Assembly: GCF_028369295.1 (NCBI RefSeq) | Contig: NZ_JAQMYP010000027.1 | Location: forward strand, 62,001 to 126,000 | Source: Streptomyces sp. HD | GTDB taxonomy: Bacteria; Actinomycetota; Actinomycetes; Streptomycetales; Streptomycetaceae | Reading direction: 5' to 3' | Length of the DNA stretch: 64,000 bases | In this document: positions 8,940 to 17,169 of the stretch, in pieces | How the letters are laid out: each line of letters starts with the position of its first letter | Position numbering within the stretch: the stretch's first letter is position 1 | Made by a program: the position numbers and the translations under genes | The notes under the pieces: model-generated | Told to the model about the DNA's origin: nothing | Seen by the model: only the letters and a program-made list of their open reading frames with translations | Database searches by the model: none

Positions 8940-9067
8940 GCGGAAGCTCCGACTTCTGCGTTTCCCCACGCCCTGCCCAGGGCACAGGTGCGCCGTCTCG
9001 GCATGAGCGCGCGCACCCCCACCGCACTCGCACGCCCCGCCGCAACTGCCCCGGAGGAGAGAAGAGC

Positions 9068-9907
9068 ATGAGCCGCAGCGACGTCCTCGTCGACGCCGAC
9101 TGGGTCCAGGACAACCTGGACAACGCCAACATCGCGATCGTGGAGGTGGACGAAGACACGTCCGCCTACGAGAAGAACCACATCAGGAACGCGATCCGCA
9201 TCGACTGGACCAAGGACCTTCAGGACCCGGTCCGCCGCGACTTCATCGACCAGGAGGGCTTCGAGAAGCTCCTGTCGGCGAAGGGCATCGCCAACGACAC
9301 CCTGGTGATCCTCTACGGCGGCAACAACAACTGGTTCGCGTCGTACGCCTACTGGTACTTCAAGCTCTACGGCCACGAGAACGTCAAGCTTCTCGACGGC
9401 GGCCGCAAGAAGTGGGAGCTGGACGCCCGCGAGCTGGTCGAGGAGGTCCCGCAGCGCGCCGAGACCGTCTACAAGGCCAAGCCGCAGAACACCGCCATCC
9501 GCGCCTTCCGCGACGACGTCGTGGCGGCCATCGGTTCGCAGAACCTGGTCGACGTCCGCTCGCCCGACGAGTTCTCCGGCAAGCTGCTCGCCCCGGCCCA
9601 CCTCCCGCAGGAGCAGTCGCAGCGCCCGGGCCACGTCCCGTCCGCCCGCAACATCCCGTGGTCGAAGAACGCCAACGACGACGGCACCTTCAAGTCGGAC
9701 GACGAGCTCAAGGAGCTCTACGCCGAGGAGCAGGTGGACCTGGCGAAGGACACCATCGCCTACTGCCGCATCGGTGAGCGCTCCGCGCTGACCTGGTTCG
9801 TGCTGCACGAGCTGCTCGGTGTGGAGAACGTCAAGAACTACGACGGCTCCTGGACCGAGTACGGCTCCCTGGTCGGCGTTCCGATCGAGCTCGGCGCCAA
9901 CAAGTAA
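9068..9907 (+). CDS. thiosulfate sulfurtransferase (rhodanese, SseA/CysA type)
   Basis: The 279-residue protein contains two rhodanese domains. The inactive N-terminal one spans about 5-130; the catalytic one about 155-275 carries the active-site Cys loop CRIGERS. It would move sulfane sulfur from thiosulfate to cyanide or cellular thiols. ATG 9068 follows a strong RBS (ggaggaga). The DUF1416 gene lies 62 nt downstream, as in the cysA-sseC pairs of mycobacteria. The upstream Cys leader peptide suggests cysteine-responsive attenuation. Confidence 0.93.
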   Translation: MSRSDVLVDADWVQDNLDNANIAIVEVDEDTSAYEKNHIRNAIRIDWTKDLQDPVRRDFIDQEGFEKLLSAKGIANDTLVILYGGNNNWFASYAYWYFKLYGHENVKLLDGGRKKWELDARELVEEVPQRAETVYKAKPQNTAIRAFRDDVVAAIGSQNLVDVRSPDEFSGKLLAPAHLPQEQSQRPGHVPSARNIPWSKNANDDGTFKSDDELKELYAEEQVDLAKDTIAYCRIGERSALTWFVLHELLGVENVKNYDGSWTEYGSLVGVPIELGANK

Positions 9908-9969
9908 CCCAACCCTCTCGTAACCCCCGACCGGCCTTCCTTCCGGTCAGACCCCTCTTGGAGAAAGAC

Positions 9970-10260
9970 ATGTGTGGAGCGAAGGCCGGCGGCCCCGACG
10001 CCTCGACGATCAAGCCCGGTGAGACCACGATCCAGGGTCAGGTGACCCGCGACGGCGAGCCGGTGACGGGCTACGTCCGTCTGCTGGACTCGACCGGCGA
10101 GTTCACCGCGGAGGTCCCCACCTCCGCCACGGGCCAGTTCCGCTTCTACGCGGCCGAGGGCACCTGGACCGTACGCGCCCTGGTTCCCGGCGGCACCGCC
10201 GACCGCACGGTCGTCGTCGCCGAGAAGGGCGCTCTCGCCGAGGTCGCCATCGCGGTCTGA
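9970..10260 (+). CDS. DUF1416 (SseC-type) protein
   Basis: A 96-residue protein starts MCGAKAGGPD, the typical N-terminus of this actinobacterial family, and continues as a small carboxypeptidase-regulatory-like beta sandwich (TIQGQVTRDGEPVTGYVRLL). It is co-located with the rhodanese gene and ends just before a strong terminator, so the two form a short operon. It is probably an accessory to sulfur transfer, based only on conserved neighbourhood. ATG 9970 is chosen over TTG 9958 because ggagaaag provides its RBS. Confidence 0.88.
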   Translation: MCGAKAGGPDASTIKPGETTIQGQVTRDGEPVTGYVRLLDSTGEFTAEVPTSATGQFRFYAAEGTWTVRALVPGGTADRTVVVAEKGALAEVAIAV

Positions 10261-10292
10261 GCGAGGCCGACAGCCGAACAGCTGTCGAAGAG

Positions 10293-10331
10293 GGGCCGCA
10301 TCCCACGGGTTGGACGCCAGGGATGCGGCCC
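10293..10331 (+). terminator. strong hairpin terminator of the sulfurtransferase operon
   Basis: A perfect 12-bp stem, GGGCCGCATCCC (10293-10304) with GGGATGCGGCCC (10320-10331) and a 15-nt loop, begins 32 nt after the DUF1416 stop and is followed by TTCG. Confidence 0.8.
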
Positions 10332-10374
10332 TTCGTCATGCCGCGCCCCGGTGCTACGGGCCTACCCTGGAGTC

Positions 10375-10641
10375 ATGTACGCACGGCGACGTCACTGGTA
10401 CTTCGCCATGATGGGGACGTGCATCACGCTCTTCGTCCTGGCGTGGAGCGTCGTACGCCTCTGGTCGGTCCCGGTGGCCGTCGGGATGTGCGTGGTCGCC
10501 ATGGTCATCCCGCCGCTCGCCGCGATGGTCGCCAACCGGCGGGGCCCGGAGGACCGCTGGTGGGACGACCCGTCCGGCGATCCCCAGTCCGACGAGTGGT
10601 GGGACGAGCTGGACGGCAAGAAACGCCCCCGGTCGCAGTAG
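10375..10641 (+). CDS. DUF3099 small membrane protein
   Basis: The 88-residue protein begins MYARRRHWYFAMMGTC and has two transmembrane helices (about 11-30 and 34-53). A Trp/Asp-rich cytosolic tail follows (RWWDDPSGDP, EWWDELDG). This matches the actinobacterial DUF3099 family, which has no known function. An upstream in-frame start at 10351 would add eight residues. The stop codon lies within the first unit of a tandem repeat. Confidence 0.8.
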   Translation: MYARRRHWYFAMMGTCITLFVLAWSVVRLWSVPVAVGMCVVAMVIPPLAAMVANRRGPEDRWWDDPSGDPQSDEWWDELDGKKRPRSQ

Positions 10642-10735
10642 AGGTACGCCCCCGGTCGCAGTAGAGGCGTGTCCCCGATCGCAGTAGGGGCGTGTCCTCG
10701 GTCGCAGTAGGGGCGTGCCCTCCGTCTCAGTAGAC
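10630..10735. repeat. about 23-bp degenerate tandem repeat
   Basis: Four to five copies of a unit with core 'cggtcgcagtag(a/g)ggcgtg' fill the gap between the DUF3099 stop and the convergent DsrE gene. The first copy includes the TAG stop codon and the last overlaps the DsrE stop region. This is a minisatellite, not CRISPR: there are no spacers. Confidence 0.7.
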
Positions 10736-11089
10736 GAGCGCCTGTGTCTCGTCCCCCAGGGCTTCCTGTACGAAGACCTGCGCGCCCGCGATCCGTACGC
10801 CCTCGATGAGGTCCTTCTCCGTGATGTCCCGGCGGGCCGCGCACTGGGTGCACAGGGTGAGGCGGCCGCCGGCCAGGATCGCGTCGATCAGGTCGGGCAG
10901 CGGGGCGGCGTGCGGCAGTTCGAACTCGGCGGCGCGGCCCGGCAGGGCGAACCAGGCGGACTCGCCGGTCAGCCACAGCGACACCTCGACCCCGCTCGCC
11001 ACGGCCACCGCCGCCACCGTGAACGCCTGCGAACAGCGTTCGGGGGCATCGGCCCCCGCCGTCACCTTGATCACGAGCTTCTTCGCCAT
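10727..11089 (-). CDS. DsrE-family protein
   Basis: The 120-residue protein begins MAKKLVIKVTAGADAPERCS and shows the DsrE/DsrF-like alpha-beta fold. It has a Cys pair in LCTQCAARR that could carry sulfane sulfur, and a second candidate Cys near residue 19. Its position beside rhodanese and MoaD-like genes fits a persulfide-handling role (inference). The start is ATG 11089. It is convergent with the DUF3099 gene. Confidence 0.8.
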   Translation of the reverse strand: MAKKLVIKVTAGADAPERCSQAFTVAAVAVASGVEVSLWLTGESAWFALPGRAAEFELPHAAPLPDLIDAILAGGRLTLCTQCAARRDITEKDLIEGVRIAGAQVFVQEALGDETQALVY

Positions 11090-11174
11090 AGCCGGAATCG
11101 TAGTGCCGCAGGCGCCCGCGTAAGCTTGGCCACGGCCTTGTGCAACCGCACCCTCGCTCACCAAGGAGCACCCT

Positions 11175-11273
11175 GTGGAGATCTTCTTCGAAGCACTGCT
11201 GGCACTGGTCTGCGTCGGCGTCCTCGCATTCGCCGGCCTGACCGTGAAGAAGCTGTACCAGGGCCAGCGCTGA
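11175..11273 (+). CDS. 32-residue single-helix membrane peptide
   Basis: GTG 11175, with a clear RBS (aaggag, six-base spacing), opens a 33-codon frame that ends TGA 11271. The product is one hydrophobic helix (FFEALLALVCVGVLAFAGLT) followed by a basic tail (VKKLYQGQR). That design, the RBS and G/C third positions support a real small protein of unknown function, probably inserted N-out/C-in. It sits 45 nt before the nitrobindin gene. Confidence 0.7.
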   Translation: MEIFFEALLALVCVGVLAFAGLTVKKLYQGQR

Positions 11274-11318
11274 CCCGGATCGCCGCGAACACCGACTTAC
11301 GAGACTTCTGAGCTGCTC

Positions 11319-11894
11319 ATGATCGAGATTCCGTCCGACCTCCACAAGGACCTGGTTCCGCTCGCCTTCCTGCTCGGCAACTGGGCGGGTGCGGGCGTGC
11401 ACGACTTCCCCGGGTCCGAGAAGTGCAACTTCGGGCAGGAGGTCACCTTCACGCACGACGGTCGTGACTTCCTGGAGTACCAGTCCCACACCTGGGTCCT
11501 GGACAACGACGGCAACAAGGTCAGGCCGCTGGAGTCCGAGCACGGCTTCTGGCGCATCGACGCCGACCGCAAGGTCGAGGTCACGATGGTCCGCGACGAC
11601 GGCGTCGTCGAGATCTGGTACGGCGAGATGGCCGAGAAGAAGCCGCAGATCGACCTGGTCACGGACGCGGTGGCCCGTACGGCGGCCTCCGGCCCGTACA
11701 GCGGCGGCAAGCGCCTGTACGGCTACGTCAAGAGCGACCTGATGTGGGTCGGCGAGAAGCAGACCCCCGAGGTCGAGCTGCGCCCCTACATGTCGGCGCA
11801 CCTGAAGAAGGTCGTCACCCCGGAGGACGTCGAGCGCTGGGCCAAGGCTCTGCCCGACGACATGCCGGACGACGGGATCGCGTTCTTCAAGTAG
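11319..11894 (+). CDS. nitrobindin-like heme-binding beta-barrel protein
   Basis: The 191-residue protein carries the FABP-like barrel signature G-x-W-x-G-x-G (LGNWAGAG). It also has the conserved C-terminal His in YMSAHLKK that ligates ferric heme in nitrobindins. These proteins bind NO or isomerise peroxynitrite. It is followed 16 nt later by the Fur-type gene nur, so co-transcription is likely. Confidence 0.88.
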   Translation: MIEIPSDLHKDLVPLAFLLGNWAGAGVHDFPGSEKCNFGQEVTFTHDGRDFLEYQSHTWVLDNDGNKVRPLESEHGFWRIDADRKVEVTMVRDDGVVEIWYGEMAEKKPQIDLVTDAVARTAASGPYSGGKRLYGYVKSDLMWVGEKQTPEVELRPYMSAHLKKVVTPEDVERWAKALPDDMPDDGIAFFK

Positions 11895-11910
11895 TTCTAC
11901 ACTCGTCGGT

Positions 11911-12348
11911 GTGGTGAGCACCGACTGGAAGAGCGACCTCAGGCAGCGCGGCTACCGGCTGACGCCGCAGCGGCAACTCGTGCTCGAAGCCGTGGACACC
12001 CTTGAGCACGCGACCCCCGACGACATCCTCGTGGAAGTGAGGAAGACGGCGTCGGGGGTCAACATTTCCACCGTGTACCGGACCCTGGAGCTCCTGGAGG
12101 AGCTGGGGCTGGTCAGCCACGCCCATCTCGGGCACGGCGCGCCGACGTATCACCTGGCGGACCGGCACCATCACATCCATCTGGTGTGCCGCGACTGTCA
12201 GAACGTGATCGAGGCCGATGTGTCGGTGGCCGCGGAGTTCACGGCCAAACTGCGGCAGACCTTCGGGTTCGACACGGACATGAAGCACTTCGCGATCTTC
12301 GGCCGGTGCAAGGACTGTGCGCTGAAGAGTTCAACTACCGAGTCGTAG
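11911..12348 (+). CDS. nur: Fur-family regulator, Nur type
   Basis: The 145-residue sequence begins MVSTDWKSDLRQRGYRLTPQ and closely matches my memory of Streptomyces Nur, the nickel-responsive repressor of Fe-SOD and nickel uptake. The winged helix is at about 5-80 (ISTVYRTLELLEELGLV). The metal-site His cluster (HHHIHLVCRDC) follows, with 'DTDMKHFAIFGRCKDC' at the C-terminus. The length equals the known protein when GTG 11911 is used. It could conceivably act on zinc instead, but the His-rich motif fits Nur. Confidence 0.88.
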   Translation: MVSTDWKSDLRQRGYRLTPQRQLVLEAVDTLEHATPDDILVEVRKTASGVNISTVYRTLELLEELGLVSHAHLGHGAPTYHLADRHHHIHLVCRDCQNVIEADVSVAAEFTAKLRQTFGFDTDMKHFAIFGRCKDCALKSSTTES

Positions 12349-12358
12349 GGTTAGTCAT

Positions 12359-13324
12359 ATGAAGAGCCCTCTGCTGTCCCTGCCCGGAGCCGTGCCCGCC
12401 GAGGGTGTGGACGAAGGCGTCGCCGCCCACTACGGCGATCTGTTCCGTGAGCAGCGTGCCCTCGCCGACGGCACCGGATTCGTCGACCTCTCGCACCGCG
12501 GGGTCGTGACCGTCTCCGGCGAGGACCGGCTGAGCTGGCTGCATCTGCTGCTCACCCAGCACGTCAGCGACCTGCCGACCGGCGAGGCCACCGAGGCGCT
12601 GATCCTCTCCGCGCACGGCCACATCGAGCACGCGCTGTATCTGGTGGACGACGGGACGACGGTCTGGGCCCATGTCGAGCCCGGCACCCAGGAGGCGCTG
12701 ATCGCGTACCTGGAGTCGATGAAGTTCTTCTACAAGGTCGAGGTCGCCGACCGCACCGCCGACTTCGCGGTCGTCCACCTGCCCGCCGGCTCGATCGCCG
12801 AGGTGCCGGAGGGCGCCGCGGTACGTGAGACGGCGTACGGCCGTGACCTCTTCCTGCCCCGGGCCGACCTGGAGTCGTACGCCGAGAAGGCGGGCCCGCC
12901 GGCCGGGATCCTGGCCCACGAGGCGCTGCGGGTGGAGCACCATCGCCCGCGTCTCGGCTTCGAGACCGACCACCGCACCATCCCGCACGAGCTGGGCTGG
13001 ATCGGCACCGCGGTGCATCTGCAGAAGGGCTGCTACCGCGGCCAGGAGACCGTGGCCCGCGTCCAGAACCTCGGCAAGCCGCCGCGCCGGCTGGTCTTCC
13101 TGCACCTGGACGGCAGCGAGGTCCACGTGCCGGCGCACGGCACCGAGATCCGGCTGGCCGACGAGGACCCGGACGGCCGCAAGATCGGCTTCATCACGAC
13201 GTCCGTACGCCACCACGAGCTCGGCCCGGTCGCGCTCGCGCTGGTGAAGCGGAACGTGCCGCTGGACGCGAGGCTCGTGGCCGGAGAGACGGCGGCCGCG
13301 CAGGAAGTGGTCGTCGAGCCGTAG
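12359..13324 (+). CDS. YgfZ/GcvT-domain folate-binding protein
   Basis: The 321-residue protein has the GcvT-like fold and the YgfZ signature KGCYRGQETVAR at about 223-234. In E. coli this Cys motif is needed for Fe-S cluster repair by the folate-dependent factor YgfZ. A C-terminal barrel follows (RRLVFLHLDG, GFITTSVRHHELGPVALALV). It starts 10 nt after the nur stop and is probably in the same transcript. It is not the glycine cleavage T protein, which is longer and lacks this motif. Confidence 0.88.
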   Translation: MKSPLLSLPGAVPAEGVDEGVAAHYGDLFREQRALADGTGFVDLSHRGVVTVSGEDRLSWLHLLLTQHVSDLPTGEATEALILSAHGHIEHALYLVDDGTTVWAHVEPGTQEALIAYLESMKFFYKVEVADRTADFAVVHLPAGSIAEVPEGAAVRETAYGRDLFLPRADLESYAEKAGPPAGILAHEALRVEHHRPRLGFETDHRTIPHELGWIGTAVHLQKGCYRGQETVARVQNLGKPPRRLVFLHLDGSEVHVPAHGTEIRLADEDPDGRKIGFITTSVRHHELGPVALALVKRNVPLDARLVAGETAAAQEVVVEP

Positions 13325-13346
13325 GCGTACGCCAGATCTCCGGCAG

Positions 13347-13772
13347 TCAGATCTCCAGCAGCACGGTGAACGGGCCGTCGTTCGTCAGGGACACCCGCAT
13401 CTTGGCGCCGAAGCGGCCCGTCGCCACCGTCGCGCCGAGGGCGCGGAGTTGGGCGACGACCTCGTCGACCAGGGGCTCGGCGACGTCGCCGGGGGCGGCG
13501 GCGTTCCAGGTGGGGCGGCGGCCCTTGCGGGCGTCGCCGTAGAGGGTGAACTGGCTGATGACCAGGAGCGGGGCGTCGATGTCGCTGCACGAGCGCTCGT
13601 CGTGCAGCATGCGGATCGACCAGAGTTTGCGGGCGAGTTGGGCGGCCTTCTCCTTGGTGTCCTCATGGGTCACCCCGACCAGGACGCACAGCCCTTCGCC
13701 GCTGATCTCCCCGACCGTCTCACCGTCCACGACGACACTCGCGCCGTCCACTCTCTGCACCACAGCTCGCAT
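13347..13772 (-). CDS. dtd: D-aminoacyl-tRNA deacylase
   Basis: The 141-residue enzyme removes D-amino acids (and glycine) from mischarged tRNA. Its diagnostic motifs SQFTLYGD (about 80-87) and [11 protein letters not shown] with the Gly-Pro dipeptide are present, and length equals the family norm. ATG 13772 ([13 protein letters not shown]) is the conserved N-terminus; the longer upstream frame is not supported. It is convergent with the YgfZ gene. Confidence 0.95.
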   Translation of the reverse strand: MRAVVQRVDGASVVVDGETVGEISGEGLCVLVGVTHEDTKEKAAQLARKLWSIRMLHDERSCSDIDAPLLVISQFTLYGDARKGRRPTWNAAAPGDVAEPLVDEVVAQLRALGATVATGRFGAKMRVSLTNDGPFTVLLEI

Positions 13773-13930
13773 GCCGCCATCATGCCGTGTGCGCGGGAGT
13801 GCCTCGTAAGGGGCTTCTTTTTGTTTCCTTAACCCCCCATCTGGGGCTGTTCGTGGGCACTCGGTCACATAGCGGCCAGTTGGGATGGCACCATGCTTCC
13901 ACGCGCCGGTCGAGGGGACGGTAGAGGCAC

Positions 13931-14548
13931 ATGAGCACACCGAGTACCGGGCAGCCGCCTGCGGCTGTCGTGTTGAACCAGGCGGCCAACCTGGACGGCA
14001 TCCGCCCGCCCACACAACGCACCGCCGACGACCCGGGTCCGGGCCCACGGCTGCCCGTGGAACCGCCCGAGCACGATCTGACCGTACTCAGCCTGCCGGA
14101 GCTGCGCACCCTGCGCCGCGACGCCCAGCGCGACGAGGCGGACCTGAGTTATGTACGACGTCTGCTGCAGGGGCGGATCGACATCCTGCGGGCGGAGCTG
14201 GCACGCCGCTCCCCGGCCGGGGCGGCGTCCGTCGTGGACCGTCTCCCGGAGATCCTGACCGACGCACCGGCCCGCCACCGCTCCTCGGCCCGCCATGTGA
14301 CCCTGGGCACCCCGCAGAGCGAGGAGTACCGGCGGTTGGCGGCGGAGATGCTGGCGGAGGTCGAACTGTCCGACCTGGAGGCACGTACGGACGTCGAGCT
14401 GAACACCGCGATGGGGCGGCTCGTGCGCTACGAGCAGCAGGTGTCGCGGCGCCGCCAGCGGTTGCAGCGGACGGCCGACGACTGCAGCGCGGAGATCGCA
14501 CGACGGTACCGGGACGGCGAGGCCCAGGTGGACGACCTCTTGACGTAG
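13931..14548 (+). CDS. rsiG: RsiG, c-di-GMP-dependent anti-sigma factor of WhiG
   Basis: The 205-residue helical protein carries the RsiG nucleotide-binding signature E-x3-S-x2-R-x3-Q-x3-D exactly: E69, S73, R76, Q80 and D84 ([16 protein letters not shown]). A second helix (about 150-178) holds a looser copy with E156 and R163 retained. RsiG sequesters sigma-WhiG when loaded with c-di-GMP and so holds back sporulation. The N-terminal ~45 residues are Pro-rich and disordered. ATG 13931 has an RBS-like gtagagg. Confidence 0.9.
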   Translation: MSTPSTGQPPAAVVLNQAANLDGIRPPTQRTADDPGPGPRLPVEPPEHDLTVLSLPELRTLRRDAQRDEADLSYVRRLLQGRIDILRAELARRSPAGAASVVDRLPEILTDAPARHRSSARHVTLGTPQSEEYRRLAAEMLAEVELSDLEARTDVELNTAMGRLVRYEQQVSRRRQRLQRTADDCSAEIARRYRDGEAQVDDLLT

Positions 14549-14703
14549 CCGAAGGGAAGGGGCGCTTTCCCTTCGACCCGCCAGGGGGCTCCGCTCCCTG
14601 GACCCCCGCTTCTCAAACGCCGGAGGGGCTGGTTCTCAGCCCGTCCGGCGGGGGCGAGGAAAATGCGACGACTCCTGCCACGGCGCCCGCCTACCGTGAC
14701 CCC
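14549..14703. repeat. dispersed intergenic hairpin element, copy 1
   Basis: This spacer holds a hairpin ccaggg...ccctgg (about 14581-14601) and a second one CGCCGGA (14618-14624) / TCCGGCG (14644-14650). The string ctcaaacgccgga plus gggct (14613-14631) recurs almost exactly at 63441-63459. It looks like one of the short repeats scattered between Streptomyces genes and may act as the rsiG terminator. Confidence 0.55.
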
Positions 14704-15716
14704 ATGACCCGCCCCGGCCCCCACATCGACGTCTGCCCGATCACCCAGGCCGACATCCCCGACTGGACCCGGGCCCTGCACACCGGCTTCCTGCGCACCC
14801 CCGACGTCTCCGAGGCGGAGATCGCCGCCGAGTACCCGATCTACGGCCGCCACGGCTTCGGTCCCGCGACCTGGTCGGCCCAGTGGACCGTGGACGTCCC
14901 CCGCACCGGCCTCGACCCGAGGTGGGCCGGCCCGGAGAAGGGCGGCCGTATCGACATCGTGGACGGGGCGGACGTACGCAAGATCGGCCCGGAGCTGTAC
15001 GAGCGGGTGCGTCGCGCCCAGCCGGGTGCCGTCGACCGCGACGGCCGCTGGTGGCAGATCAACACCGGGGCGCTGCACCTGGGCAGGGTCCCGTGGATCG
15101 ATCCCTTCTTCGCCGTGTACCGCTCGTCGGGCGGCGAGGTCGAGGGGCTGGTGTCGTACACGGCGGACGACCACTGGGGCGACGGCAAGCAGCCGTTGAA
15201 CACGGCGACCGTGAACTGGCTGGTCACGTCGATACCGGACGCGGAGCGCGCGGTGGCGTCATCTGTGCTCGATCGACTGGATCACGACCGTGAACAGCGG
15301 TTGGCGGGCCCCCGACGACCTGTCGCCCTTCCAACTCCCGGACCCGCGGGCCGCCCGGATCACGACGCTCAGGGATTGGTTGTGGGTGCGGATCCTGGAT
15401 GTCGTACGGGCTCTGGAGGCGCGGACGTACGAGGGGGGAGGGTGTGTTGGTGCTCGATGTCGTGGACGCGGCGGGGCTGGCCGGTGGGCGTTATCGGCTG
15501 GAGGTGACGGCGGACGGGGCCTCCAGCACGCCGACCACTTCTGCCGCCGAACTCACCCTCGACATCGGCGACTTGAGCCGTCTGTGGCTCGGTGACGAGT
15601 CCGCCGTACGGCTTGCCGCGCTGGGCCGGGTGCGGGAAGAACGAGCGGGCGCCGCCCTGGTGGCCGACGCCCTGCTTCGTACGTCCAGGCGACCTCGGTG
15701 CCCGGACCAGTTCTGA
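14704..15716 (+). pseudogene. decayed Eis-like GNAT N-acetyltransferase
   Basis: The frame from ATG 14704 begins like Eis-type acetyltransferases ([18 protein letters not shown]). It then jumps directly to [12 protein letters not shown], so the segment of about 90 residues with the acetyl-CoA site is missing. The sequence continues correctly to about 15265, after which the homologous reading moves to another frame ([20 protein letters not shown], from about 15285). From about 15430 it moves to a third ([20 protein letters not shown]) and ends TGA 15714-15716. An internal deletion plus two frameshifts means the gene is dead. Confidence 0.85.
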
Positions 15717-15847
15717 TCCCTCCTCTCGGCCGGCGACAGGTCTGCTCATCCGTAGCGAGCTGTTCAGTTGTGGCTGTGCGATGTCGTTGTTCAGTTGTCG
15801 ATGTTGAGTTGTGACTGTGCTGTTGGTGCTGACTGACCGAGCTCCCG

Positions 15848-15873
15848 GCTCCCCTCCGGAAGGGAGCCCGGTC
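15848..15873. terminator. weak bidirectional hairpin
   Basis: A 7-bp stem GGCTCCC...GGGAGCC with an 8-nt loop lies between the pseudogene end and the convergent small membrane gene. Confidence 0.4.
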
Positions 15874-16057
15874 AGCCGGACTGGGTGAGCAGCATCACGA
15901 GGATGACCGCTCCGATGCCGCCGATCATGGTGTTCCTGGCCTTGATCCCCAGGGTCAGCGCGAGAAAGGCGATGATGCCCATCACGCCGTACCTGACCTG
16001 GAGCAGCTGCTCGAACCCGACCGCCAGGGCGGCGACGAAGAGGAAGACGATCGGCAT
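15872..16057 (-). CDS. small two-helix membrane protein of the dev locus (copy 1)
   Basis: The 61-residue protein (MPIVFLFVAALAVGFEQLLQ...) is almost entirely hydrophobic with two helices. It contains an Arg-Tyr-Gly turn (VRYGVMGI) and the motif LGIKARNTMIGGIGAV. The second small protein at 17170-17358 has an equivalent RYGAPG turn and VGIKVRNQTCSAIGAI, so the two are paralogues. ATG 16057 has the RBS ggaagg at a nine-base spacing. It is divergent from a DevE-like GntR gene with a strong palindrome between. Function unknown. Confidence 0.75.
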   Translation of the reverse strand: MPIVFLFVAALAVGFEQLLQVRYGVMGIIAFLALTLGIKARNTMIGGIGAVILVMLLTQSG

Positions 16058-16153
16058 GAGGTCCATCCTTCCGAGTGGGCGGAGGGGACCCCGCCGATGT
16101 GAGGTGCTGAAGGCGTCAGAGCGACCAACCATCGGAAAGTGCAACCATGTTGA

Positions 16154-16174
16154 GTAAGTTGGCGACCAACTTAC
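16154..16174. promoter_or_regulatory. 9-bp perfect palindrome, proposed GntR operator 1
   Basis: GTAAGTTGG-cga-CCAACTTAC lies between the divergent small membrane gene and the DevE-like regulator. Its core AAGTTGGCGACCAACTT (16156-16172) differs by only two bases from the palindrome in the neighbouring paralogous intergenic region (17436-17452). It is probably an autoregulatory operator. Confidence 0.75.
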
Positions 16175-16258
16175 CGTGAGTTGCGCTGTCTTGGAAGTGT
16201 CTGGTAACCATCTGCCGGTTAACTGCCCTGAGATGGCGCAAAGTTGTAATCTTCCGGT

Positions 16259-17158
16259 GTGAACGTGAAGGACGCCGCCCTCGACAGGGGTAAGAAGGGT
16301 GCGCCGTCGCCCCGCAAAGTGGCGGATGAGCTGCGCCGCCGGATCAGGTCCGGTGCGCTGCGACCTGGTCAGCGCATGCCCACCCAGGCCAAGCTGGCCG
16401 ACGAGTTCGGCGTCGAGCGCGGAGCCGTACGGCAGGCCCTGCGCATCCTTCAGTCCGAGCACCTGCTCACCAACGTGTCCAAAGGGGCCCCGGCGACCGT
16501 CGCCCCCGACCTCGGCAAAGCGCCGGCCGGCCCGGGAGCTCCGCCGCAGTCCACCATGGTCGCCCTCGCCCCGCGCATCGCCGCCGCCTTCGCGGCCCCG
16601 CACGTCGAGATCGACGCCCTGTGCCTCACCTCGGTCTCGCTCACGCTCGCCCTCGGCGAACCGCTCCGCCAGATCCACGCCGGGCAGCTGAAACCGGCCA
16701 AGGTCGACGTCCGGGTCCTGCTGCCGAGCCGCGACATCCCGCTCGCGTTCCCGGCACCGGTGGACGACTCGGCCGACGGCGCCGACGAACAGCTGCGGCG
16801 CCACTGGCTCGCCCGGCGCAATGCCCAGGGGCAGGTGCTCCAGCACAATCTGCTGGCGCTGCGTGCCACGCACGGCATCGATGTGCGGGTCAGCTTCCGT
16901 GCGCTGCCGTTCACTCCGCCGGTGAAGCTGTACGTGCTCAACAACGCGGAGGTGCTCTTCTCCTACTACACGCTGACGCGCCGTGAGGTGGAGATCGACG
17001 ACCAGTATCTGGAGACGTACGACGCCGATGGCACGCGGTCTCCGCTGTTCGCCTTCGAGCGCGGGGCCGGGTGCCAGGACACCGCGTTCGTGGAGCAGTC
17101 CCACCTGTCGTTCAACGCACTGTGGGAGACCATCAGCAGCGACTTGTCGCTGACCTGA
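16259..17158 (+). CDS. devE: GntR-family regulator, DevE/DevA type (copy 1)
   Basis: The 299-residue protein has an N-terminal GntR winged helix (VADELRRRIRSGALRPGQRM; FGVERGAVRQALRILQ). A large C-terminal domain of about 190 residues is distinct from FCD and UTRA (LALGEPLRQIHAGQLKP, VRVLLPSRDIPLAF, RALPFTPPVKLYVLNN). This matches the DevA subfamily described in Streptomyces development. Position as the first of the tandem pair suggests DevE; the symbol rests on remembered gene order, so treat it as provisional. The start is GTG 16259 (GTG 16265 possible); no clear RBS. It is divergent from a small membrane protein. Confidence 0.8.
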   Translation: MNVKDAALDRGKKGAPSPRKVADELRRRIRSGALRPGQRMPTQAKLADEFGVERGAVRQALRILQSEHLLTNVSKGAPATVAPDLGKAPAGPGAPPQSTMVALAPRIAAAFAAPHVEIDALCLTSVSLTLALGEPLRQIHAGQLKPAKVDVRVLLPSRDIPLAFPAPVDDSADGADEQLRRHWLARRNAQGQVLQHNLLALRATHGIDVRVSFRALPFTPPVKLYVLNNAEVLFSYYTLTRREVEIDDQYLETYDADGTRSPLFAFERGAGCQDTAFVEQSHLSFNALWETISSDLSLT

Positions 17159-17169
17159 TCGCCGGCGGC

